NCBI GenBank assembly: GCA_002310995.1 | Contig: DBYV01000065.1 | Span: 1 to 47,253, forward strand | DNA from: a bacterium UBP6_UBA1177 | Lineage (GTDB): Bacteria > UBP6 > UBA1177 | Length of the DNA stretch: 47,253 bases | Direction of reading: 5' to 3' | Position numbers and translations under genes: made by a program | Shown: positions 23,846-33,459 of the stretch, piece by piece | How positions within the stretch are numbered: the first letter of the stretch is position 1 | How the letters are laid out: the number at the start of each line of letters is the position of its first letter | The notes under the pieces: generated by a model | What the model saw: the letters and a program-made list of their open reading frames with translations, nothing else | What the model was told of the DNA's origin: nothing | Databases searched by the model: none

Positions 23846-24844
23846 CTATTCGCCCTGATTCTGGAGTTCTTTGATCTTGTCTTTGAGAGCTTTTTCTCTT
23901 TCCCAGATCTCTTTGAGCTGTTTTCTTGCTTCTTCATCTGCCTTTTTGGTGTCTTCAATGAGTTTTTTAAGTCTGTCTCTTTCCTTATTTTCCGCGATGA
24001 GTTCGTCATGAGTGATATGAACGCCGTCGATGAGATAGAAATTGAAGGAAAGCGGCTGATCCGGGTCCCATTCTTCAGGAATGTCTTTCATGACAGTTTT
24101 AAAAACTTTTACCGAGTTCGGAAGAAGCGAAGTTCTGAGACCTTCGTATCTCATATCGGTTACGGGAAGGAAATTGTCAGCGTAAATTACATCGCCGTTT
24201 TTATCTTTGAAACGGACTCTGATGCCGACTCTGATCATGTCAAGGTCGCTGCTGCCGTTGAGGATTGTTCCGGTAAGTTCAGCCAGTCCGGGACGGCCGG
24301 GGATTTTCTTTCCGGTGATGTCGTCTATTTTGATGAGTCCTTTGTAGTTTTTAAGCAGATTTGCAAGTCTTGCCTGCTCGTTGTTGCGCTCGGTGATTTC
24401 AGCCATGAGAGTCTGAAGTTCGACTTTGAAAGCTTCTCCTTCCTTAACGATTCTGACTGTGAAGATAAGAGATGCGTCTTCATTCATAACGCCTGCCATA
24501 CGACCCATGTTTGCTGTCTGGCCGGTAGCTTCGATGAAAGCCTTGGTTTCTGCATCAATAACGATATTTGCACGCGAAGTTCTGATTTCCGTGCCGATTT
24601 TTCCTTTGTAGGTTGTTGTTGCGAAATCTTTGAAATCATCAAAAGTTACGACTTTTTTCATTTCGGTTGAGAGCCAGTTGTCGTAAATCTCCTGCAAAGT
24701 TCCCTGCTTACCATCGGAAGCATCACGAACAGCATAAAGATAGCTCTGAATGAAAGAGTCAACCTGATCCTGAAGAGATTTCGATTTTTCGCCGCAGCCT
24801 GCAAACATCAGCACTGCCAATAAGAAAAGCGCTAATTTTTTCAT
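23846..24844 (-). CDS. Lipoprotein of unknown function with C-terminal coiled coil
   Basis: 332 residues from the ATG at 24844, set by AGGAGG just upstream; the ATG at 24886 has no such support. The signal peptide ends LMFAGC (lipobox). The middle is an alpha/beta domain with NTF2-like features at its start (VDSFIQSYLYAVRDASDGK) and a beta-rich part (TGTILNGSSDLDMIRVGIRV) resembling FxLYD-type exported domains. The last 60 residues are highly charged and coiled-coil-like (KADEEARKQLKEIWEREKAL). It follows the gene at 24890 by 45 nt. The role is unknown. Confidence 0.78.
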   Translation of the reverse strand: MKKLALFLLAVLMFAGCGEKSKSLQDQVDSFIQSYLYAVRDASDGKQGTLQEIYDNWLSTEMKKVVTFDDFKDFATTTYKGKIGTEIRTSRANIVIDAETKAFIEATGQTANMGRMAGVMNEDASLIFTVRIVKEGEAFKVELQTLMAEITERNNEQARLANLLKNYKGLIKIDDITGKKIPGRPGLAELTGTILNGSSDLDMIRVGIRVRFKDKNGDVIYADNFLPVTDMRYEGLRTSLLPNSVKVFKTVMKDIPEEWDPDQPLSFNFYLIDGVHITHDELIAENKERDRLKKLIEDTKKADEEARKQLKEIWEREKALKDKIKELQNQGE

Positions 24845-24889
24845 AATTCCTCCTGAAAAAGTAAAAAAACAATGTTGCGCGAACATATA

Positions 24890-26821
24890 TCAATTTACAT
24901 ATATGTCAAGAATATAATATCCTTGGATATTCATTGCGGAGATATTCGAACTTTCGCTCATAAAAGGTGAAACTTTTATCGTATATGTCTCTCCGGCCTT
25001 TACCTTGCGGATTATAGAGCTGTACTTGTTGAAGTGAATTGAAGGGATCATGTCGTCGGAAGTCTCTAAAACTGCGTTCCCATGAAGCAAAGTGAGAACC
25101 GTATCTATATCAAAGGAGGTCGATTCGCGGTCTGGACTTGTAGAAATATAGACTGTGCCGTCTTTTTCCGGCGTAAATTCAAAAGTGTTTTCGTAAAAAT
25201 TGCTGTCTGTGTCAAAGTATCCGGAATATGCCTTTCCGGTCGATATTTTTACAGGAGTTTGGTCTATTCCGTGAGTCCATTTTTCGGGCTTGTTGTTAAA
25301 TTCAGATATCGAAAATTTCAGTTTTTCCCCTGAATTCTGCTCGCATTCGCCAATGTAGATAGCAAATACAAGAGTTTCCGTCTTATCGTATTTTCTTGAG
25401 AAAAATCTGACAGTTTCTGCGGTGTCAGGCATTGCAAATGGAAGTAGATCTCTGTCAAAAATGTATAGCCCTGCGGAATTATCCGGGATAGAAAGAGTAA
25501 TTTCCGCGACATCGCTTTCTTGGTTGGCGTTCCATCTGAAAAATTTCCATCCGCAGTCGGGAAGTTCCGTTTCGAGTTCTCCTTCTGCTGAATCGAAAGT
25601 TTCAAGTTTATTGTCTTTGCTTATTTCCAGAGTGTATGGAACATCTTTTCCAAGCAGATCAATGTAAAACTGCCCGTTGAAAGGTGAAATCATGTTGATG
25701 TTGTGCGTTTCAAGACCACTCAGCATGCTTGCACGCAGGGCTATAAGACCGCTTCCTGTTAAATTGTAGGACGAAGCCCAGAGTGTAGCAGTGAAAGGTT
25801 CCGGTTTTTCAGGATCGATTTTTACAGAAACGATATCACCTTTTTCCACTTCCAGACGAAACCAGTCTTCGTCGTCGCTTTCTTCTCCCAGAATATTCTT
25901 TTTTTCTTTGTCAAGATACCCTGAAATACTGGTCAAACCAACCATGTTTGCGTAATTGTAGGTATCGTTCGGTTCAAGTTCGGATGAATCGGACTGCTCT
26001 GTGAAAGAGATGTTGAAAGGTTCATCCTTTGTTTCGTCAAGATCAAGAAGTATTCTGCCAGTCACCAGAAGATGACGCAAATTTCCCTCGAGCCTTGAAT
26101 AGATGAGCGGGTCGATCTTGTTGCTGTAATAGTCTTCGTCGTCATTTCCGGCAACTATTTCTCTGGTGCCGCAGTTCATGACAAACGAAAACTTGTCGCT
26201 CAGCATATTTTTTGTGTCGATATTTATCTGGTAGTAGGTACTTCCTTCAAAAACCGGTTCAAGGATGTCTACATGCGCACCGTTCTGACTGAAAATTCTT
26301 TCAAGCGTCGAATTTAATTCGATTTTTTCGTAGTTGTCAGTGTCGCATATATGACTTGAAATTACCCTGAAATAGTATTTAAAACCGCCGGTTTTTTTCT
26401 CTTCACCGGTGTTTCTTTTGTCGCCGATCTCGAAATACTGCCAGCCGCCTGCTGTTGTTACGAAAGTTGCCCGTCTTTTTCCAGGAACTTTGAAAATGGC
26501 AAAAGAGTAGTTGCCCAGATTGTCGGTGTGACCTATGTATGGCTCAAAATTTTTGTCTCTACTTTCAAATTCAAAAGTAATCAGAGTCCCTGACGGGAGC
26601 CAGATTTTAAAAAGATCGGTATCTGCTGAATTTCCTTTGGGTTTTGCAATTTCGGCAGAATAGATATTTCCTTCGGCAATCTCAAAAGCCTGGAAAGTTT
26701 CTTCATTCGGTTCGATTTCTTTTATATATTCGGCTGAATCGATGTATTTTGTGTGTTCACAAGCCAAAATAAGCGGGAAAATCAATAAAAACTGAATGTA
26801 TCTGAGAATTTTTTGTGTCAA
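24890..26821 (-). CDS. Lipoprotein with PPC-like domains
   Basis: 643 residues from a TTG at 26821, chosen because GAGGAGG lies 5 nt upstream; the ATG at 26845 overlaps that site and has none of its own. The signal peptide ends LILAC (lipobox). Two EPN motifs (IEPNEETFQAF and LEPNDTYNYA), the second followed by DEDWFRLEVEKGD, are the hallmark of bacterial pre-peptidase C-terminal (PPC) beta-sandwich domains. No protease catalytic domain is present. It is probably a periplasmic or surface binding protein and the first gene of a three-gene minus-strand group with 23846 and 23467. Confidence 0.8.
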   Translation of the reverse strand: MTQKILRYIQFLLIFPLILACEHTKYIDSAEYIKEIEPNEETFQAFEIAEGNIYSAEIAKPKGNSADTDLFKIWLPSGTLITFEFESRDKNFEPYIGHTDNLGNYSFAIFKVPGKRRATFVTTAGGWQYFEIGDKRNTGEEKKTGGFKYYFRVISSHICDTDNYEKIELNSTLERIFSQNGAHVDILEPVFEGSTYYQINIDTKNMLSDKFSFVMNCGTREIVAGNDDEDYYSNKIDPLIYSRLEGNLRHLLVTGRILLDLDETKDEPFNISFTEQSDSSELEPNDTYNYANMVGLTSISGYLDKEKKNILGEESDDEDWFRLEVEKGDIVSVKIDPEKPEPFTATLWASSYNLTGSGLIALRASMLSGLETHNINMISPFNGQFYIDLLGKDVPYTLEISKDNKLETFDSAEGELETELPDCGWKFFRWNANQESDVAEITLSIPDNSAGLYIFDRDLLPFAMPDTAETVRFFSRKYDKTETLVFAIYIGECEQNSGEKLKFSISEFNNKPEKWTHGIDQTPVKISTGKAYSGYFDTDSNFYENTFEFTPEKDGTVYISTSPDRESTSFDIDTVLTLLHGNAVLETSDDMIPSIHFNKYSSIIRKVKAGETYTIKVSPFMSESSNISAMNIQGYYILDIYVN

Positions 26822-26964
26822 AAAGACCTCCTCTAAAACTTTCATGATTATTCAGATAAATTGCTGAAAGTAAATATTAAACCAATGTCGTTCAAATATA
26901 AAAAAGTGCAAAAATTCTGATTTTGAATATAATATTCTGCTGTTTTTGGTGAGGAGGAGTTCTT

Positions 26965-27672
26965 ATGAAGCATATTTTTCTTTTGTTATCTCTTTTTGTT
27001 TTTTGCATTTCATGCGGTAGCCGCGAGCGGACAGCTCCGTCTGTTTATAAATCGAGGGAAAAACTGGAACTTCTGGGCTATGAATTCAACGAAGAAAGTT
27101 TCGTAAATGCAATAAAAGAAAAAAAGTCTGATATCGTTAAACTTTTTATAGATTCAGGAATGAGCCCCAATGCAACTTTCAAAGCCGGAAAATATCAGGT
27201 TCCTGTAATTTTTTACGCAATTAACAGCGGAGACGAGATGACTTTTCAGGTTCTTCTTCATTCCAAGGCTGATTTAAAAGCTTCGGTAGAAGGTATTTCT
27301 GTGCTTGCCAAAGCTGCCGAAAAAGGAACGCCTGAGATGATTTCACTTATAATAAAATCTGGAGCTGATATAGATACCGAAGGTTATGGCAAGATGACTC
27401 CGCTTATGACGGCGATTGAAAGTGAAAACAATGGTGCGGCATGGCTTTTCATTCAGTCAGGAGCAAATGTGAATGCTGCTGATATTTACGGAATAACTCC
27501 TTTGATGCGTGCTTTGGGAAAGGGGAACATAGATATTGTTCGAGAACTGATAAAAAAGGGAGCTGATGTCAATGCCGTGACTAAAAAGGGGGCGAAAACA
27601 TCGAGTTTTATAGGCGAAAAGGAAAAGGTGGCCATGGAGACTCTTCTTCGTGACGCCGGAGCCAAATTTTAG
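26965..27672 (+). CDS. Ankyrin-repeat lipoprotein
   Basis: 235 residues. The signal peptide ends VFCISC (lipobox). About five ankyrin repeats follow; the clearest are GYGKMTPLMTAIESENNGAA and DIYGITPLMRALGKGNIDIV, each with the TPL turn. These repeats mediate protein binding. GAGGAGG lies before the ATG. A TATAAT at 26928-26933 is a possible -10 with a poor -35. It is divergent from the PPC-like gene and 15 nt ahead of ligA, so the two may share a transcript. Confidence 0.88.
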   Translation: MKHIFLLLSLFVFCISCGSRERTAPSVYKSREKLELLGYEFNEESFVNAIKEKKSDIVKLFIDSGMSPNATFKAGKYQVPVIFYAINSGDEMTFQVLLHSKADLKASVEGISVLAKAAEKGTPEMISLIIKSGADIDTEGYGKMTPLMTAIESENNGAAWLFIQSGANVNAADIYGITPLMRALGKGNIDIVRELIKKGADVNAVTKKGAKTSSFIGEKEKVAMETLLRDAGAKF

Positions 27673-27687
27673 AAATTGCAGGTAAAA

Positions 27688-29667
27688 ATGAGTTTTGAAG
27701 AATATTTGAAGACGATCGGACTCCTGAACAAGGCGGCAACGGCTTACTACCGCGACGATGCACCGTTTATGAGCGATGAGGAATACGACAGACTTTATCG
27801 TGAAGTTGTCGATTTTGAGTGGAAAAATCCCGATAAAAAACAGAACTTTTCTCCGACCATGCGCGTTGGATCAAAGGTCCGTGAAGGTTTTACGAAAGTC
27901 GTCCACAGCGAGAAAATGATGTCGCTTGACGACGCTTTCTCTGTTTCAGAGGTCGAAGAATTTTTCAACCGTCTCGATTTTGTGCCGAACGGCGGATATG
28001 TTGTTGAGCAGAAAATAGACGGACTGGCCTTGAATATCCTCTATGAATCGGGAAAATTTGTCCGTGCTGCGACGCGCGGTGACGGTTCTGTAGGCGAGGA
28101 TGTCACCGAAAATGTCGCGACTGTCAAAGAGATTCCGCTTGATATTCCTGAGTTTGCAGGGATAAGTCAGATTGAAGTCCGCGGCGAAGTCTACATGCCG
28201 AAATCGAGTTTTGAAGAGCTCAATGCGGCAAAGTCGAGTTTTGGAGAAAAGCCTTTCGCAAATCCGAGAAACGCTGCGGCAGGCTCTCTCAGACAACTCG
28301 ATCCTAAGATAACTGCTGGCAGAAAACTCCAATTTTTTGCTTATGCGATAACGGGAATAAGCGATGTCGATATAAAATCCCAGGAAGATCTCCACGCTTT
28401 TTTGAGAAATTCCGGTTTCAAGACGCCTTACTTTGAAAAAATCGGGAAAATCGAAGAAATTGAGGCACTTATAGAACGCACGATAGCTGAAAGAGGTGAT
28501 CTTCCGTTTGATATTGACGGGCTGGTTGTAAAGCTTAACCGGTTTGATGAGCAGCGTGCGGCAGGATTTCTTACAAAAACGCCGAAATGGGCGATTGCAT
28601 ACAAACTTCCGGCAATAGAAAAAACTACAAAACTTCTTGATATAACCTGGCAGGTCGGCAGAACAGGCATAATCACACCTGTTGCCGAGCTTGAGCCGGT
28701 CGAGATTGCTGGTGTAATAGTCAAACGCGCAACCTTGCACAATATAGAGGAAGTCGAAAGAAAAGGTTTGAAGATAGGAGACACAGTTTTTGTCCGCCGT
28801 GCAGGAGACGTGATTCCGGAAGTTACTGCTCCGGTAGAAACGCTCCGTGACGGCAGCGAGAAAGAGATTGTCCATCCCGAAAACTGCCCTGTGTGCGGCT
28901 CGAAACTCGCAAAGGACGAGAATAAGGTCGGCTACAAGTGCCAGAATATCGACTGTCAGGCAAAGATAGTCGCTTACATTAGTTATTTTGTCTCGAAAGG
29001 ATGCTTCAACATTGACGGACTAGGTGAGAAGCAGGTTGAATTCCTGCACGAAAGGGAATGGCTCAAGTCGGTAACAGATATTTTTCATCTTTCGGATTAT
29101 GCTCTCCTGCTTTACGGAGAAAAGGGGTGGGGCGTCAAAAGCGTTAACAACCTGCTTGATGCGATAGATAAAGCCAGAAAAGTCAGGTTCAGAAACTTTA
29201 TAAATTCGCTCGGCATCGACGGAGTAGGCGAATTTATTGCCGGCGAACTCGAGAAAAAATTCAATGTCGAAGAGCTTATCGCGGCGACTCCCGCTGTCCT
29301 TATGCAGATTGACGGAATAGGCGAAATCGTGGCGAATTCGATTGCCGATTTCTTTGCAGATGAGCAGAACCATGAAACGGTCGAAAAACTCCTGAAAGAA
29401 GTCGAAATCATCTATCCCGAAAAGTCGGAAAATTCCGAAAACGCAGTTTTTGCAGGCAAAACTTTTGTAATTACAGGCACTTTATCACAGCCGCGCGAAT
29501 TTTTTGCCGAAAAAATCAAATCTCTGGGCGGCAAAGTAAGCGGTTCAGTCAGCAAAAAAACCGATTTCGTCCTCGTCGGAGAGGATGCCGGCAGCAAACT
29601 CACGAAAGCGAAAGAACTCGGAGTAAAAACGATAAGCGAAGAAGAGTTTGAGGGGATGTTGGGCTGA
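27688..29667 (+). CDS. ligA: NAD-dependent DNA ligase
   Basis: A 659-residue replication and repair ligase that seals nicks with NAD. It has the Ia domain, then the adenylation domain with the nucleophile Lys109 in KIDG and TRGDGSVGEDVTENV. The OB-fold follows, then a four-cysteine zinc finger (CPVCGSK and CQNIDC), helix-hairpin-helix motifs (NSLGIDGVGEFIA, MQIDGIGEIVANS) and a C-terminal BRCT domain (FVITGTLSQPR to the end). ATG at 27688 begins MSFEEYL; an in-frame TTG at 27676 is unlikely. All expected domains are present. Confidence 0.98.
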   Translation: MSFEEYLKTIGLLNKAATAYYRDDAPFMSDEEYDRLYREVVDFEWKNPDKKQNFSPTMRVGSKVREGFTKVVHSEKMMSLDDAFSVSEVEEFFNRLDFVPNGGYVVEQKIDGLALNILYESGKFVRAATRGDGSVGEDVTENVATVKEIPLDIPEFAGISQIEVRGEVYMPKSSFEELNAAKSSFGEKPFANPRNAAAGSLRQLDPKITAGRKLQFFAYAITGISDVDIKSQEDLHAFLRNSGFKTPYFEKIGKIEEIEALIERTIAERGDLPFDIDGLVVKLNRFDEQRAAGFLTKTPKWAIAYKLPAIEKTTKLLDITWQVGRTGIITPVAELEPVEIAGVIVKRATLHNIEEVERKGLKIGDTVFVRRAGDVIPEVTAPVETLRDGSEKEIVHPENCPVCGSKLAKDENKVGYKCQNIDCQAKIVAYISYFVSKGCFNIDGLGEKQVEFLHEREWLKSVTDIFHLSDYALLLYGEKGWGVKSVNNLLDAIDKARKVRFRNFINSLGIDGVGEFIAGELEKKFNVEELIAATPAVLMQIDGIGEIVANSIADFFADEQNHETVEKLLKEVEIIYPEKSENSENAVFAGKTFVITGTLSQPREFFAEKIKSLGGKVSGSVSKKTDFVLVGEDAGSKLTKAKELGVKTISEEEFEGMLG

Positions 29668-29705
29668 AAACGATTCTGTTTTTCTTGACCAGCATTCCCG
29701 ATAAA

Positions 29706-29733
29706 TTGACATGCAGTGCCATTTTGTGATAAT
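29706..29733 (+). promoter_or_regulatory. hpf promoter
   Basis: Consensus TTGACA (29706-29711), 16 nt, GATAAT (29728-29733), about 38 nt before the hpf start codon. Confidence 0.65.
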
Positions 29734-29771
29734 CTCTTCTGTTGTTTGAGTTTTTTTAGAAGGAGGATTTC

Positions 29772-30074
29772 ATGAACATTAATTTCGCTTTCAGAGGATT
29801 TGAAGAAAACAGTGATGGTCTCAAGGATTATGTAACCAAAAAACTTGCAAAGATCGACAAGTTCGTTTCGGCAAACACTGTTGTCGAAGTTATTTTTCAG
29901 AAAGACAAAAATCTGAAAATGACAGAGATAAAACTGAACAACAACGGTGAGGACTTTCTCGCAAGTGATTCTGACGACAAAGAATTCCAGACTTCGATAG
30001 ATCTCTGCATTGACAAACTGGTAAAACAGATGGCGAGATCAAAAGACAAAAAAGTAGATTCAAGAAGATCTTAA
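29772..30074 (+). CDS. hpf: Ribosome hibernation promoting factor (short form)
   Basis: 100 residues with the HPF/YfiA beta-alpha fold: MNINFAFRGFEENSDGLKDYV, then KLAKIDKF, VVEVIFQKDK and a terminal helix (DLCIDKLVKQMARSKDKK). In this family the protein binds the decoding centre of idle 70S ribosomes. It lacks the long C-terminal dimerisation domain, so it is of the short type. GGAGG precedes the ATG. tRNA-Arg begins 10 nt after the stop, so read-through into the tRNA is likely. Confidence 0.9.
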   Translation: MNINFAFRGFEENSDGLKDYVTKKLAKIDKFVSANTVVEVIFQKDKNLKMTEIKLNNNGEDFLASDSDDKEFQTSIDLCIDKLVKQMARSKDKKVDSRRS

Positions 30075-30083
30075 GGGACGCGC

Positions 30084-30160
<77 letters not shown>

Positions 30161-30170
30161 TTTGCTTGGC

Positions 30171-31049
30171 ATGAGAAAATATTCTGCTTTTATTTTAGTT
30201 TTATCTTTTCTTTTTTACTCTAATTTGTTTGCAGATGTCTTTTTGAGCACTTACGAAGAGATAAAATCGGCTTACGACCTTGTCGGTTACATGTGGAACA
30301 ATGAAAAGATTCCGCGCATTTTCGTGAAAAAGATTCCGGAAGAGATCAAAAAACTTGAAGGAGTTGAGCGCAGACAGTTTTTTATCAAACTGCTTCTGCC
30401 TCTTGTTCTGCTTGAGAATGAAAAGATTTCAGCTGAACATGACATGATAGTTCCTGTCGCGGCAAAAAAAGTCTGGAGCGCCGAGGATATAAAACTTATC
30501 AGCGAAATAGCTGAAAAGTACAATATAATTGACGAAGGTCAGGATATTTCAACCATCTCTGAAGAGGAGAAAGAGAAGATACGCTACTTTCTTGACCACA
30601 AGATAAGGCCTGTGCCTCCGGCAATCGCAATCGGTCAGGCTGCGCTTGAATCGGGTTGGGGAACGAGCCGCTTCGTTTTTGAGGGCAACAATCTTTTTGG
30701 TCATGTTTCCCCTGATCCGACGAAAGGGATAAAGCCGAAAAACTGGAGCGGAAACCAGCGTCACATAAGGATTTTCGATTCGCTTCAGGACTCTATTTCG
30801 GCATATATGCTGAATCTTAACCGTAACCGTGCTTACAACAAATTCCGCTGGTACAGGCGCACTCATCCGAACAACCTTTCAAAGATGGCGGAAGGCTTTG
30901 ACAAATACGCAATCATCAAAGAGGCTTATGTCGGCAGACTTCAGAGCGTGATGTTCAAATTCGGTGTTCACAAAATCAATAATGCAAAACTCGATTCCGG
31001 TGACAGCGCGAATGTGATCGAAAAGGTTTCTCAACCTTACATCAATTAA
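30171..31049 (+). CDS. Bax-like glucosaminidase-domain protein
   Basis: 292 residues with an N-terminal signal peptide (ILVLSFLFYSNLFA). The C-terminal half matches the Bax/FlgJ glucosaminidase fold: AIAIGQAALESGWGTSRF carries the catalytic Glu, and GNNLFGHVS and YMLNLNRNRAYN follow. It should cleave peptidoglycan in the periplasm. ATG at 30171 is chosen because the signal peptide begins there; a longer frame starts inside the tRNA and is spurious. No clear ribosome binding site exists in the 10 nt between the tRNA's CCA and the ATG. folC follows after 37 nt. Confidence 0.88.
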   Translation: MRKYSAFILVLSFLFYSNLFADVFLSTYEEIKSAYDLVGYMWNNEKIPRIFVKKIPEEIKKLEGVERRQFFIKLLLPLVLLENEKISAEHDMIVPVAAKKVWSAEDIKLISEIAEKYNIIDEGQDISTISEEEKEKIRYFLDHKIRPVPPAIAIGQAALESGWGTSRFVFEGNNLFGHVSPDPTKGIKPKNWSGNQRHIRIFDSLQDSISAYMLNLNRNRAYNKFRWYRRTHPNNLSKMAEGFDKYAIIKEAYVGRLQSVMFKFGVHKINNAKLDSGDSANVIEKVSQPYIN

Positions 31050-31086
31050 AATTCAAAACAGATAAATTTCCGACGGAGATCCTGAA

Positions 31087-32301
31087 ATGCCGCAAGACGA
31101 TTTTTTACAACAGCTTTACCAACGGCGCGGAGGAATAAAGTTAGGTCTGGGGCGCGTTGCCGATGCATTTCCCGTTATTTTTGAGAAAAAGATTCCTGTT
31201 TACCACGTTGCTGGAACAAACGGCAAAGGAACTGCAGTATATGCACTTGATCACATTCTGCGCTCTAACGGTCTGAAAACAGGCAGATTTATTTCGCCGC
31301 ATCTTTTAAAATACAACGAACGAATCTCTATTAACGGAGTTGATATAACTGACATCGAAGTCCGTGGAATTTATAACTATCTTGAAAAAAAGATAAATAA
31401 TTTCGATGAGTTGTCTTTCTTTGAAGTGACTTTTCTTCTTGCTTGGAAATATTTTGAGATTTCGGGCTGTGAACGTGCCGTTTTTGAAGTCGGGCTTGGC
31501 GGAAGACTTGATGCAACCAATGTTATAGAAGGTCCGAAAACTGATATTATCACTTCGATAGGGCTTGACCACACTCATATTTTGGGTGATACGCTTGAAA
31601 AGATAGCTCTTGAAAAGCTTGGGATAGTTAAAAAAGGGGACACTGTGCTTATTGGAAGCGGCAAAGATCATGATTTTGATAGCTGGATGGCTGGCATTGC
31701 ACGTTCAAAAGGAGCTGCAAGCGTTGATAACGACTCTTTGGATCTTGAAATCGTTTTTCCACCGAGCTGTATGAGCCCGGAACAGCGGAAAAATGTTCGT
31801 CTTGCGGTCAAAGCGGCACTTCTCAGTGAAGGAAAAGAACTGAAAATTCCTGATTTTGGCAAAATGAAGATTCCTGCAAGGTTTGATTTTATCGAACCCG
31901 ATATTATCACCGATGTCGCACACAATCCGCCTGCAATGGAATCTCTTGCAAAAACGGTGTCTGATCAGGTTGGTAAAGTCGTTGTGCTTTACGGCGCAAT
32001 GAAGGATAAAGATGTGACAAAAGTTCTGGATATTATTGGCAAAATAAGTGATTCGATATACGTCGTAAATCTGGAGGCTGACAACGACCGCGGAGCGAAA
32101 GTAAGTGACATTCTAGAACGGGCAGGCTCAGCGGTTTCAAACAAAATAAAGTATGCCGAAACCGATGAAAAAACTATTGAAGAGGCACTCTCTTTTGCTC
32201 GTCGAAACGGAAAAAAACTCCTTGTCACCGGAAGTTTTCACACAGTTGAAAAATTTATGAATTATAGAAAAAATCGTGATGCATATACTCATTTGATTTA
32301 A
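31087..32301 (+). CDS. folC: Folylpolyglutamate/dihydrofolate synthase
   Basis: A 404-residue cytosolic Mur-ligase-family enzyme adding glutamate to folates (and possibly to dihydropteroate). The P-loop is GTNGKGT (43-49), followed by GRFISPHLLKYNERISING, EVGLGGRLDATNVI and TSIGLDHTHILGDT, all FolC signatures. The C-terminal domain has DVAHNPPAMESL and the end motif VTGSFHTVEKFM. GGAG lies 9 nt before the ATG. It is downstream of the glucosaminidase gene with a 37-nt gap. The family identity is secure; monofunctional or bifunctional activity cannot be told. Confidence 0.96.
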   Translation: MPQDDFLQQLYQRRGGIKLGLGRVADAFPVIFEKKIPVYHVAGTNGKGTAVYALDHILRSNGLKTGRFISPHLLKYNERISINGVDITDIEVRGIYNYLEKKINNFDELSFFEVTFLLAWKYFEISGCERAVFEVGLGGRLDATNVIEGPKTDIITSIGLDHTHILGDTLEKIALEKLGIVKKGDTVLIGSGKDHDFDSWMAGIARSKGAASVDNDSLDLEIVFPPSCMSPEQRKNVRLAVKAALLSEGKELKIPDFGKMKIPARFDFIEPDIITDVAHNPPAMESLAKTVSDQVGKVVVLYGAMKDKDVTKVLDIIGKISDSIYVVNLEADNDRGAKVSDILERAGSAVSNKIKYAETDEKTIEEALSFARRNGKKLLVTGSFHTVEKFMNYRKNRDAYTHLI

Positions 32302-32353
32302 CACTACAACGCATCTAAATCTATCTTTTGTTTTTGAATAAACAAATTTAAAT

Positions 32354-32381
32354 TTGACAAATTTATTTTTGAAGTTATTGT
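32354..32381 (+). promoter_or_regulatory. Possible promoter of the beta-helix lipoprotein pair
   Basis: TTGACA (32354-32359), 16 nt, TATTGT (32376-32381) in the AT-rich gap after folC, about 34 nt before the ATG at 32416. Confidence 0.45.
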
Positions 32382-32415
32382 TGAACCTGTTATTTGATTT
32401 TTTTAAGGTTGGATC

Positions 32416-33459
32416 ATGCTTAAATTTTATTTTATTCTATCTTTGGTTTTAGTCTTGTCGTGTTCGGGGGGCGGATTTCAGGATTATTCTCTTCCTGAAG
32501 AGTGCGGAGGAAAGTGCTTCCAGGCGCATGATACCGGTTCGTTTCATGATGCGCTTCTCAATTCGGGAGCCGCTTTTTCAAATTGTGTATGTCTCGGCAG
32601 CGGCACTTTTGAAGGTTCTGTTTTGATCGCCAAACCAATAAGGCTTATAGGCAGGAAAGACGGAACTTCTTATTTGAAAAGTCTTGCGGTTTCAGATACC
32701 CATGATGTTTTACTGCGTGATTTTTCTTTTAAAAATGTTTTGAGTGATTCATCGGCGCTCTATGTTTCAGGAAGTTCAGTCGAAATCGACAATATCTCTT
32801 TTTCCGGAATAAATGCATCTTCGGTTTTTGGCGGCAGAGGGATTGTGATTTCAGGCGAAGAGTCAGAAGTGGTTATCAAAAATTCGAAAATAGAAAAAAC
32901 TGATGGAACAGGGATTCTGGTAGACGGAGTTCATAAAGTTGCCCTTGAAAATGTTTCTGTTTCAAAGTGCGGTTTTGCAGCTCTCTGGGCACAGAATCAA
33001 AGTGAAAAAAGAGGGATTTTGTCTGTTTCCGGCGGCACTTTTTCAGATAACGGCGCTGTGGCGGTCGAAATTATTGGGAACACCGCGCTTAAAGTTTCGG
33101 GAACTTCGGTTGAAGGAGTAAGAAAAAGGGATGTCGCGCTCGAAACGGTGGGTGACGGGATAGTTGTGAAGAATCAGTTTATCTCTGAAAGCGGTTCAGT
33201 CACAGTTGAAAACAGCTCGATCAGCGGTTTTGCACGGGCCGGAATAATACTCGACGGTGCTGAAAATTCTGCGTCTGTTGGTGCGAAATTCAAAAATCTT
33301 TCGGTAGTTTCGGATAGTGGAAGTTTTGGTCTTGTTGTACAGAATGCCGTCGAAGATGAAACGTTGAGAGAAGGAATTATCCGGAACGATTTTTCTTTAG
33401 CCGATATAAAACGAGCTGAAGATCTTTTTATAATTGATACTTTTTTTGAACTGCAATGA
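32416..33459 (+). CDS. Parallel beta-helix lipoprotein
   Basis: 347 residues. The signal peptide ends LVLVLSC (lipobox). Short beta-strand repeats of the right-handed parallel beta-helix type fill the rest: KSLAVSDTHDVLLRDFSF, VVIKNSKIEKTDGTGI, VSVSGG-like turns and ENVSVSKCGFAALW. Such helices bind or cleave polysaccharides, or act as surface scaffolds. No catalytic residues can be assigned. Its stop overlaps the start of the next gene (ATGA), which has the same architecture, so they are a translationally coupled pair. Confidence 0.82.
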   Translation: MLKFYFILSLVLVLSCSGGGFQDYSLPEECGGKCFQAHDTGSFHDALLNSGAAFSNCVCLGSGTFEGSVLIAKPIRLIGRKDGTSYLKSLAVSDTHDVLLRDFSFKNVLSDSSALYVSGSSVEIDNISFSGINASSVFGGRGIVISGEESEVVIKNSKIEKTDGTGILVDGVHKVALENVSVSKCGFAALWAQNQSEKRGILSVSGGTFSDNGAVAVEIIGNTALKVSGTSVEGVRKRDVALETVGDGIVVKNQFISESGSVTVENSSISGFARAGIILDGAENSASVGAKFKNLSVVSDSGSFGLVVQNAVEDETLREGIIRNDFSLADIKRAEDLFIIDTFFELQ